Shown piece after piece: positions 35,169-42,560 of a stretch of DNA of 64,000 nucleotides (the stretch's first letter is position 1; the number at the start of each line of letters is the position of its first letter). Origin of the DNA: Nostoc sp. CHAB 5844. Its GTDB lineage: Bacteria > Cyanobacteriota > Cyanobacteriia > Cyanobacteriales > Nostocaceae. Below the pieces are notes generated by a model. That model was not told the origin of the DNA and searched no databases. It saw only the letters and a program-made list of their open reading frames with translations. The stretch spans positions 1 through 64,000 of the forward strand of contig NZ_JAIVFW010000013.1 of assembly GCF_020829595.1 (NCBI RefSeq), given 5' to 3'. The translations under genes were made by a program, and so were the position numbers.

Positions 35169-35545
35169 CATAATTTATATCTAAAATAGACATAGACCTT
35201 TCTATTTGATACCAGTATCATTAGCGAACTAGCACAACCCCAACCTAACTCTGGTGTAGTGACATGCACAGAAAGGTGTTGATCTATATTCCTGAGTGCG
35301 ATCGCCTAATTATGTAAATTATTACATCTACGTTACGTATGTAATATTCCCAGCGAAAAAGATAAATCGAAAAACTTTAGCAGCGTTTCAGCAACTTATT
35401 GAATCAAAATATAAATCAGGCGATCGCAAATAATCACCCCAGTCAGCCAATATTGTATAACTACTCAAAGTAGCTGTAGATGCTAGATTGAGTGTAATTA
35501 AGAATTTAGTAAAGTCACCTTGCCTAGACAAAAGAGTAATAGCTA
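35169..35545. other. Spacer before the DUF29 gene
   Basis: AT-rich spacer with HIP1 sites. A minus-strand open frame ending near 35388 contains ILADWGDYLRSPDLYFDSIS, which could be a relic, but I cannot assign it. A dyad-like segment tattacat...atgtaata is near 35320-35346. Confidence 0.35.
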
Positions 35546-35995
35546 ATGGGTAAAGCAGGACTCTATGATCAAGACTTTTTAGAATGGACGCAACAACAAG
35601 CTGAATATTTACAAAATGGACGTTGGGGAGAATTAGATGTTGAACATTTGGTAGAGGAATTAGAGGCATTGGGGCGCAGTGAACAAAAGGAGCTTAGCAG
35701 CTACTTACAAGTGTTGATGATGCACTTACTCAAATGTCAATACCAACCTGAGCAAAGAACACAAAGCTGGAATAATACCCTTTCTAACTATCGAGATAAA
35801 ATTCAAGATTGTTTAGAAGATACACCTAGTCTGCAGCGTTTTCTTCAAGATCTAGAGTGGGTAGAGAAATACTATCGACGTGCGCGTAGAGATGCAGCAA
35901 AAGAGACGCAAAAACCACTAGAAATATTTCCAACTGAATGCCCTTACACAATAGATCAGATTCTCGACCCGAATTTTCTCAGTTGTCCAGTTTAA
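35546..35995 (+). CDS. DUF29 family protein
   Basis: A 149-residue, helical protein of the DUF29 family, which is expanded in cyanobacteria. Diagnostic segments are LYDQDFLEWTQQQAEYLQNGRWGELDVEHLVEELEALGRSEQKEL, then HLLKCQYQPEQRTQSWNNTLSNYRDKI and CPYTIDQILDPNFLS at the end. The function is unknown, and no partner is adjacent on the strand. It lies before the convergent toxin-antitoxin pair. Confidence 0.9.
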   Translation: MGKAGLYDQDFLEWTQQQAEYLQNGRWGELDVEHLVEELEALGRSEQKELSSYLQVLMMHLLKCQYQPEQRTQSWNNTLSNYRDKIQDCLEDTPSLQRFLQDLEWVEKYYRRARRDAAKETQKPLEIFPTECPYTIDQILDPNFLSCPV

Positions 35996-36036
35996 ATAAA
36001 ACCATTCAAGAAATATTGCCTATTTAGGATTTGCAC

Positions 36037-36414
36037 TTAAAAATCTAGAATTTCTCTAATAACATTCTTCAAATCCACATCAGCAGGGCGTTTTGCAAAT
36101 TGCTCATGACTATAAATCCAAACTAGTTTAATTGTGCAAGTAGTTGAGTTTACCAAGTACATCAGCCTAATTTGTCCCGAAGCTCCTTTTGACAACCAAA
36201 GTTCTAGTTTGTGGAACGCCCATCCCTCTGGTAACTGAATCTTTCCCGGTAGAGGTTCATTACGAGAGTTGTTCGGGTATTGGTCATCAATCAAATCTTC
36301 CAATGTTTTTGCAACAAGTGCAACGAAGCTGTCTTTGTGAACTTTTGCAAGTTTTTTAAAAGAACGCTTGAAACTATCGGATTCTTCAATCGAGAAGGGA
36401 GTTGAGCCAGTCAC
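36037..36414 (-). CDS. RelE-like toxin paired with a Panacea antitoxin
   Basis: A 125-residue protein. FSIEESDSFKRSFKKLAKVHKDSFVALVAKTLEDL looks like the opening helices of RelE/ParE-type toxins, and ASGQIRLMYLVNSTTCTIKLVWIYSHEQFAKRP like the strand-rich C-terminal half. It is longer than usual RelE toxins. I start at the GTG at 36414, which has AAGGAG 6 nt upstream; the TTG at 36432 would place that motif inside the gene. It overlaps the upstream DUF4065 gene by 29 bp, so they are translationally coupled. Ribosome-dependent mRNA cleavage is inferred from the family only. Confidence 0.6.
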   Translation of the reverse strand: MTGSTPFSIEESDSFKRSFKKLAKVHKDSFVALVAKTLEDLIDDQYPNNSRNEPLPGKIQLPEGWAFHKLELWLSKGASGQIRLMYLVNSTTCTIKLVWIYSHEQFAKRPADVDLKNVIREILDF

Positions 36415-36973
36415 GCACTTCTCCTTTACCAATCCGATTTGATGATTCTGAAGCTAATGTATCCTTCAAAACTTTGGACATTGCTTGTTCATACACAGGA
36501 TTATCACGTTCTATCAGATCAAGTTTTTGATAGCCCAATGCTTTCATGTCATTCAGGAGAATTGCTTCTGTTGAGCTTGCTTCAGGTGGTAGATTTTTAC
36601 GAGCCTTTTTCCAAGGGAATTCTCCGTGAGTCATATCACTTAGCCGATAAGCATGGTATCCACCGAAGTATCCCCAAATTTCCTCTAAAAGTTCTTTCTT
36701 TTCAATAGGAAGCTGAGACAAGGATTCTTTACCAGGAATAGGTAGCTGTTTAGCCTCAAACTCACTATAGAACCTGTAAGCCGGAGGACAAACGGGGCCA
36801 TAACGCCAAGCTTGAATCTCCTCATCAAACAATGGTTCATTGTAGAGTGCCAAATGTATGCTCTGAGCATAATACAGAAGTTTCTGAACTTTCATATTGG
36901 TCATTTCAGCTTCTATACCATCCTCATAAGCTCTCATAATAAAGTAACGAGCCGCAATGAGACAGTCTATCAT
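36386..36973 (-). CDS. Panacea (DUF4065/SocA-like) antitoxin
   Basis: A 195-residue protein with the Panacea/DUF4065 domain. AARYFIMRAYEDGIEAEMTNMKVQKLLYYAQSIHLALYNEPLFDEEIQAWRYGPVCPPAYRFY is diagnostic. The C-terminal region (about residues 150-195) probably binds the cognate toxin. Panacea proteins neutralise many unrelated toxins; SocA is a proteolytic adaptor antitoxin in Caulobacter. It is first in a two-gene unit with the RelE-like gene, in the antitoxin-first order. The ATG at 36973 is the natural start. Confidence 0.82.
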   Translation of the reverse strand: MIDCLIAARYFIMRAYEDGIEAEMTNMKVQKLLYYAQSIHLALYNEPLFDEEIQAWRYGPVCPPAYRFYSEFEAKQLPIPGKESLSQLPIEKKELLEEIWGYFGGYHAYRLSDMTHGEFPWKKARKNLPPEASSTEAILLNDMKALGYQKLDLIERDNPVYEQAMSKVLKDTLASESSNRIGKGEVRDWLNSLLD

Positions 36974-37085
36974 AGCCTAGCCAGCAGCTTGAGGTAAATA
37001 TTTTATCTTAACAAGTTTGTAGAATCTCAACAAATATTATTATAGATGAAATCTCTGTATAGTACATAAGTACTAAATTTTTATT

Positions 37086-38684
37086 TTAACTCAACTGTGC
37101 CACGAGTTGATTTTCTAACAAAGTGTCATTCGTCAACAAATCCTCAACGCTGATTCGCAAAAAGCGTTGCTCATCAACTTGGAACAGAATTTTCACCCGA
37201 TCGCTCCCCGGATATCCTGATGGGGTAAGTTGAGCAATGGTTCTAGCTCCTGCGGTATCATTTAGGGGTTTGACTGTGGTTTCACCGCTATCCAGACGGC
37301 GGGTAATTAAGCGATCGCCATCAAAATAAACTTCGGTATTACCTGTGTCTGCACCTAATTCCCCAATAATTAATTCAATGCTGGGTTGATTCTCGACAGA
37401 TGCGCCTAAGAATAATTCCACAGGTTGATTCATCGGGTAAGCTTGTCCCGATCTAATAATTGGATGCCAACTGTGGCGCTGGTTGCGACGATCCCAGTAA
37501 CGAATCCCGTAACTATGGTAGAGAAAGTCTTTAATTTCTATGCCTTGAGATAGTTGCAATGCACCTTGAGCGATCGCTTCAAAAGGCCGTTCACAACGAA
37601 TTTTTTCTGGCGCAAAATACTGCTTTACCCATGTCTGCACTGCAGGTAGTTGTACAGTTCCACCAACTAACAACACTGCATTAATATCTGTGAGTTCAAT
37701 TCCCTGGCGGCGTGCTTGTTGCAGCAGATTTGTCATTAAATCATCTAGTCGCTCAAAAAATGCGTGTTCTTTGAGAATATTTTCTAAGTTATCGCGGTCT
37801 AAATTTAATTCGTAACTTTCAAATGTTTCATCATCAAAATAAACTTCACTAGCTTGGTTTTGAGTTGATAGCTGAATTTTGATTTTTTCTGCCAATCTCG
37901 TTGTTAAAGGACTTACCGCTAATCCTTGAGTTTTGGCGAAGTAATCAACTAACCAATTATCAATATCTGTTCCGCCTAGATTCTGCCCTGCTTTCGCCAA
38001 AACACGGGCTGTTTTTACTTTTTGCTTTGAGTTTTCAGCCAGGGATTTATTACCAAATTTGAGCAAAAATCCTATAGGTTTAGTATTTCCTTGCGGGCCT
38101 TTATCTAACCCTACTAGAGATAAATCTAAAGTACCGCCTCCAAAATCAATGACTAAAAGATTTTCTCGATCCGCTAAACCATAACCCAAGGCTGCGGCTG
38201 TGGGTTCATCTAACATCCGCACCTGTTCGACTGGGAGGCTTTGACAAACTTTCCCTAACCAGTGACGATAAGCTTCAAAACTATCTACAGGGACGGTTAA
38301 TACTAGAGAATCTAAGCCTCCTTCTAAGGGTGCTAGTTGTTCAATGACTTGAGAGAGAAACCATTGCCCGACTTGCTCAAAGGTGACAATTTGCCCGTCT
38401 AATTCTGGTAAGAAACCTTGAATTTCTGCGCCGATACCGCGCTTGAAACTGCGAAAAAATCGGGCTTCGCCTTTGAGATCCAGACCGCGATCACGTACTT
38501 GTTGCCCTACTAAGATTTTACTTTGTGCTGCGTCTTCTACATACACTAAGCTGGGTATAAGTGGTGGATTGAGACTTTGTTGAATTGATAAACCAGGTAA
38601 ACTCAAAGTTTCTGCCTGTTGGGTGACGGGATTCCAACGGGCAATGACTGTGTTGCTAGTACCAAAATCGATTGCGATCGCCAT
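37086..38684 (-). CDS. Hsp70-family ATPase
   Basis: A 532-residue DnaK-like protein. The actin-like ATPase core is complete: phosphate 1 loop AIDFGTSNTVIARW at the N-terminus, VRMLDEPTAAALGYGL, LLVIDFGGGTLDLSLVGLD, and AVLLVGGTVQLPAVQTWV. A shortened substrate-binding part follows (residues about 395-532), with no C-terminal lid or EEVD-type tail. This short architecture is common in cyanobacterial paralogues separate from the main DnaK chaperones. A co-chaperone is not adjacent. Confidence 0.9.
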   Translation of the reverse strand: MAIAIDFGTSNTVIARWNPVTQQAETLSLPGLSIQQSLNPPLIPSLVYVEDAAQSKILVGQQVRDRGLDLKGEARFFRSFKRGIGAEIQGFLPELDGQIVTFEQVGQWFLSQVIEQLAPLEGGLDSLVLTVPVDSFEAYRHWLGKVCQSLPVEQVRMLDEPTAAALGYGLADRENLLVIDFGGGTLDLSLVGLDKGPQGNTKPIGFLLKFGNKSLAENSKQKVKTARVLAKAGQNLGGTDIDNWLVDYFAKTQGLAVSPLTTRLAEKIKIQLSTQNQASEVYFDDETFESYELNLDRDNLENILKEHAFFERLDDLMTNLLQQARRQGIELTDINAVLLVGGTVQLPAVQTWVKQYFAPEKIRCERPFEAIAQGALQLSQGIEIKDFLYHSYGIRYWDRRNQRHSWHPIIRSGQAYPMNQPVELFLGASVENQPSIELIIGELGADTGNTEVYFDGDRLITRRLDSGETTVKPLNDTAGARTIAQLTPSGYPGSDRVKILFQVDEQRFLRISVEDLLTNDTLLENQLVAQLS

Positions 38685-38733
38685 AGTCTCTTAATTATTT
38701 CATGCAAAGCCGCAAAATTTTCTCCACAAAAAA

Positions 38734-39681
38734 TTATTGTCCCATAAGCCACCAATTACGCAAATGGGCGATCGCTTCTTCTTTGCGTTTGGCTTCGACT
38801 TCGATCCACAGTGCTTGATGATAGATATCAGGCATATCGGTAATTAAATCGCTGTGTTTTCTATCTTTAAAAGCTGTTTCACCGTTGGAAATATGAACTA
38901 ATTGCCAATCTGGATTTGTCCAAGTTTCTCTTGCCGCCTCAAACATAGTAGCCACACTCGGCTCATTATAGCTATCTAAGTTTTCGTGGCAAATATGGTG
39001 ATGAGCGTCAAATACCAGCGGAATTTCGGCTTCCTGACATACTGCTAAAATTTCACTACTGCTATAAGCGTATTCGTCGTTTTCTAACGTTAAGCGACTT
39101 TTGATAGATTCTGGTAATTGTAAAATGACTTTTATTAACTGTTCAGCGCGTTGAGATTTACCGCCATGAATGTTCATCAATGACCAAGTTGAACGAGGTA
39201 AACCGAGTAAATCTAAGTCACGAGTGTGTCTTGCTAATATGTTGATACTATTTTGCAAAACTTCGGGCGAATCGGAACTTAGTACCACAAATTGATCTGG
39301 ATGTAGCACCATTCTAATTCCCAGTGCTGTGGCTCGTTGACCGATTTGGCTCAAATCAGCGCTCATTTCCTCTAGGATATTTTCGCCGATTTTGTCCTCT
39401 AAATCGTTCATCGGAAATAGACCAGAGGGCATTCGATACAAGCGAATCTGGTTTGCCTCACAAAAAGTCAGTGCATCATGCAACCGCTGCAAGTTATTCT
39501 GATAAAGTAATCGCAAAGTGCTTTCTCGTTCCTCAAGGGAGAGTTTCAAGTAGCGCGTGCGTGTGATTGTTTTAAAGCGTACTTGTTGAGAAACTGTAAT
39601 ACAAACTAATCCTAAGTTTGGCAGAATAGTTTGAGGCGATCGCTGTTGATTCGCTAGATTTTGGCACTGAATAGTGGTCAT
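38734..39681 (-). CDS. uvsE: UV damage endonuclease UvsE/UVDE
   Basis: A 315-residue, TIM-barrel endonuclease that nicks DNA 5' of UV photoproducts in an alternative excision repair path. Family signatures are NLGLVCIT near the N-terminus, LYRMPSGLFPMNDLEDKIGE, RMVLHPDQFVVLSSDSPEV, LENDEYAYSSSEILAVC, VFDAHHHICH and VHISNGE, which carry the His/Asp/Glu metal ligands. I start at the ATG at 39681; the extra 26 codons in the open frame (with TQHSALSS) come from a gctgagt heptad repeat. Forty-nine bp separate it from the Hsp70 gene, so co-transcription in the order uvsE, then Hsp70 is possible. Confidence 0.92.
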   Translation of the reverse strand: MTTIQCQNLANQQRSPQTILPNLGLVCITVSQQVRFKTITRTRYLKLSLEERESTLRLLYQNNLQRLHDALTFCEANQIRLYRMPSGLFPMNDLEDKIGENILEEMSADLSQIGQRATALGIRMVLHPDQFVVLSSDSPEVLQNSINILARHTRDLDLLGLPRSTWSLMNIHGGKSQRAEQLIKVILQLPESIKSRLTLENDEYAYSSSEILAVCQEAEIPLVFDAHHHICHENLDSYNEPSVATMFEAARETWTNPDWQLVHISNGETAFKDRKHSDLITDMPDIYHQALWIEVEAKRKEEAIAHLRNWWLMGQ

Positions 39682-40031
39682 TTTCGCAAACGCTAGTCTT
39701 ACCTGACTTGAAAGTGCTGAGTGCTGAGTAAAAATACTAGTCTTCAGTCCCTCTTTCATGTGTTCTGGTGTACGCAGTTAATGATGGCTACTTTTTGATT
39801 GAACTAATTTTTGCCTTTTTGCAAAGTGCTGAGTGCTGAGTGCTGAGTATAAACACAGTAAATTCAACGCTTTGAGTAATCAACACTGTCCTAACATATC
39901 TAACTATGGCTAATCTGCTAAGTCTCTCTGGGATGAATTCTCCAAATATTGAACTTAGACAGCATAAAATTCATCCCAACGCATATTGAGAAAGGAAGAT
40001 GTTGGGATGAATTGTAATGGACATGAATAAA
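39682..40031. repeat. Spacer with gctgagt heptads
   Basis: Heptad copies gtgctga/gtgctgagt occur at 39711-39730 and 39824-39848, the second with three perfect tandem units. A further imperfect pair, gggatgaattctcc (39931-39944) and gggatgaattgta (40004-40016), flanks the segment catcccaac. No gene is visible. Confidence 0.6.
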
Positions 40032-40856
40032 CTAAATTTTAGTGCGATCGGTCAAAATTTCATAACCAGTTTCTGTCACCAAAACTGTATGCTCAAACTG
40101 AGCCGAAAGAGAATTGTCTACGGTTACAGCTGTCCAACGGTCAGCTAATGTGCGAGTGTGTTTGGAACCTGCATTTAAAATTGGTTCAATTGCCAAAGTC
40201 ATTCCTGCACGCAGTTTTACATTCGGCATATCTCGTGTGCGGAAGTTAAATACTGACGGTTCTTCGTGTAAGTTACGACCAACGCCGTGTCCGGTAAATT
40301 CTTCCACCACACTATAACCGTTAGCTTTTACATGGTCTTCTATCGCTCCAGCTAGGTCAAGCAGATACGCACCAGCTTTAACTTGTTCTATACCTTTATA
40401 TAAAGCTTCTTCAGCGACACGAATTAGTCTAGCGGCTTCTGGGGTAACTTCACCAATAGCAATTGTAATGCAAGAGTCGCCATGAAAACCTTGATAATAA
40501 GCACCTGTATCTACTTTTAATACATCCCCAGCACGGATAACTTTCTTGGGACTTGGGATGCCATGCACGACTTCATTGTTAATACTGGAGCAAATAGAGC
40601 CAGTAAAACCGTGATAGCCTTTAAAACTTGGTGTTGCATTCATTTCGCGGATACGTTTTTCCGCGTAAGCGTCTAAGTCGGCTGTTGTCATCCCTGGCTT
40701 GACCAACTGAGAAATTTCTTTGAGTACCGTTGCGACAATTTTCGCCGATTGCCGCATAATTTCAATTTCACGCGGCGATTTAAGTTCTATTCCTCGACGT
40801 TGTTTTGGAGGCGTGGTCTTAGCTGGTTGAGAAAGCAAGTTGCTGAAAATGTTCAT
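40032..40856 (-). CDS. map: Type I methionine aminopeptidase
   Basis: A 274-residue cobalt/iron/manganese-dependent enzyme that removes initiator methionine from nascent chains. The pita-bread fold motifs are present: [23 protein letters not shown], the metal-binding aspartates in [41 protein letters not shown] with a ligand histidine, AIEPILN and [12 protein letters not shown] with ligand glutamates. An extra N-terminal leader of about 25 residues ([22 protein letters not shown]) precedes the catalytic domain, as in several cyanobacterial paralogues. Confidence 0.94.
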   Translation of the reverse strand: MNIFSNLLSQPAKTTPPKQRRGIELKSPREIEIMRQSAKIVATVLKEISQLVKPGMTTADLDAYAEKRIREMNATPSFKGYHGFTGSICSSINNEVVHGIPSPKKVIRAGDVLKVDTGAYYQGFHGDSCITIAIGEVTPEAARLIRVAEEALYKGIEQVKAGAYLLDLAGAIEDHVKANGYSVVEEFTGHGVGRNLHEEPSVFNFRTRDMPNVKLRAGMTLAIEPILNAGSKHTRTLADRWTAVTVDNSLSAQFEHTVLVTETGYEILTDRTKI

Positions 40857-41246
40857 GTGCTAATAATAATTACTGATGCTTTGTCGCTACGGAGTCCGTG
40901 CTTTTTCTAGGATAATTGAGAAACTATATCTATATTTAATTTATAGCAGGGAACAGGCTTGAAAGTCTGTTGGTGTCTGTTTTTGATGATTACTTATGTC
41001 CTCATCTGACTGGCAACCGATAATTTATCACAATAGAATTCAGAAGTCAGGCTCCAGAATTCAGTATGTAGACTCGAAAGAGTATTCTGGTGCATCCCAG
41101 TTTTTATCCTACCAAATGGCAGTCAGCTAACAAGCCTGTTGCGCCCGACCGTTGGTATCTTCGTTGAGTCCGAGAGGTGATGAGCAGTGGGTGAATGGGG
41201 TCATTATACAGCGAGATATTTGAGAAAAGCTCACCGATTCAAAAAT
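40857..41246. other. Spacer between map and the LRR gene
   Basis: No gene seen. It contains a GC-richer patch (about 41127-41200, with cgcccgaccgttgg and gtccgagaggtgatgag) that may be structured RNA or a repeat, but I could not fold it convincingly by eye. Confidence 0.35.
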
Positions 41247-42037
41247 ATGAAAATAGTATTTGTATTGTCTAGTGGATTATTATGCTTTTTACACAGATTT
41301 CGTCATCTCTAACAACTACAGTAGAAGCCGCACAAGTTTCAAGTTTTGCCCAATGGTGTCAGCGCAAAAACACTTTGTCTGCGGCTACTAAACAGACCAT
41401 CAATAAATTGCTAAAAATAGCTAAGACCAACAATTGCAAGTTAGCAGATACTAGACTTAAATCTGGTACGCTACTCAATTTGAAGGATAGTCATATCAGC
41501 GATCTCAGACCTCTGGCTAGTTTTAAAAAATTAGAGTATTTGTGGCTCAGTAACAATCAAATTAGAGATCTGACTCCGTTAGCTAATTTGAGCAATTTGA
41601 GAGAACTTAGGCTGGATAACAACCGCATCAGCGATCTTAGACCAGTGGTTGGATTAACTAAAGTAGATGCTGTCTACCTTAGTAATAATCAGATTAGCGA
41701 TCTACGACCGCTAGTTAGTTTGAAAAACCTCTATTATATTGTCTTAAATAACAATCAGATTAGCGATCTCCAACCGCTTGCAAGTATGAGTAGATTGAGT
41801 ACGATCTATCTCGACAATAACCGTATTAGTGATGTCAAACCCTTAGTGGCATTGAGTAAAACATTACGTCAACTTAGTCTCAATAATAACCAGATTAAGG
41901 ATATACGACCACTAGCCGCTTTACGCCATATAGAACAACTTCACATACGTAATAATCCGTTCATTGACAAAACTTGCCCCATTGGACGAAATAATATATT
42001 GTTCCCTATTACCATTTCTCCTTGCCGTTTTGATTAA
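41247..42037 (+). CDS. Leucine-rich repeat secreted protein, frameshifted in its signal peptide
   Basis: An internalin-like LRR protein. From residue ~60 it has about seven 22-residue repeats of the form NNQISDLRPLxxLxxLxxLxL, ending in a cap with Cys (DKTCPIG ... SPCRFD). The uninterrupted frame from ATG 41282 has no good signal sequence, but an ATG at 41247 in another frame encodes MKIVFVLSSGLLCF. Adding one T to the T run at 41285-41289 joins them as ...GLLCFFTQISSSLTTTVEAAQ, a proper signal peptide ending A-A-Q. So a one-base loss (real or a sequencing error) is likely. The function is probably protein binding outside the cytoplasm. Confidence 0.75.
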
Positions 42038-42525
42038 GAATTATTAACGATAATTTCTCCTGTCATCCCAGCTTCAGTATGTCCGGCGATGGGACAGCGT
42101 AAGCTATATTTTCCGGCTTTGAGGGGGACAAAAACCCATTCAGCTTCCGCACCAGGTTTAAGTTCTAATTCGTGAATGGCTCCTTTAATTTCTACTTTGC
42201 CTGCTTCTACTTTTTGTGTCCAAATACCATCAGCAAAATCTTTGGCTGTAAAGTAGTGCTTTAATTGGCTGGGATTACTAAGTCGGAGTAGATAGCGTTT
42301 ACCCGTTGAGAATTCTAGATGATTTGGTTCAAACTTGAGTTCGTTAGCAGAATTACCTAAATTAACTGTAATTTCTGTGGCTAGTTGCTTAAGCAAATCA
42401 CGAGGTGAATTTTCTGCCATTGCTGACGGCACAGCACTAACAAAATTCAGACTCAGTATAAAAAACAATTGAAGTATTAAGTATGAAGTATGAAGTATAA
42501 ATGCTTTTACGCGTAATTTTTTCAT
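42034..42525 (-). CDS. Plastocyanin-like cupredoxin domain protein
   Basis: A 163-residue exported cupredoxin. The C-terminal type-1 copper pattern is present: a histidine at LKHYFTAKDF, then LRCPIAGHTEAGM with Cys, His and Met ligands. It is related to the cyanobacterial copper-binding proteins with unknown electron partners rather than to plastocyanin itself. I choose the ATG at 42525 (MKKLRVKAF), a normal signal-peptide start; an upstream ATG at 42549 is possible. The hydrophobic core of the signal (ILHTSYLILQLFF) is encoded by gaagtat heptads. Its stop overlaps the convergent LRR gene by 4 bp. Confidence 0.83.
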   Translation of the reverse strand: MKKLRVKAFILHTSYLILQLFFILSLNFVSAVPSAMAENSPRDLLKQLATEITVNLGNSANELKFEPNHLEFSTGKRYLLRLSNPSQLKHYFTAKDFADGIWTQKVEAGKVEIKGAIHELELKPGAEAEWVFVPLKAGKYSLRCPIAGHTEAGMTGEIIVNNS

Positions 42526-42560
42526 TACTTTGCTAAAAACAAATGACAAATGACCAATGA

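Noticed and set aside
35388-35669. A 93-codon minus-strand ORF
   Set aside because: Half of it lies antisense to the DUF29 gene; the part with ILADWGDYLRSPDLYFDSIS might be a relic, but no family could be named.
39682-39759. N-terminal extension of uvsE
   Set aside because: It is encoded by spacer DNA with gctgagt heptads (TQHSALSS); the ATG at 39681 matches the family better.
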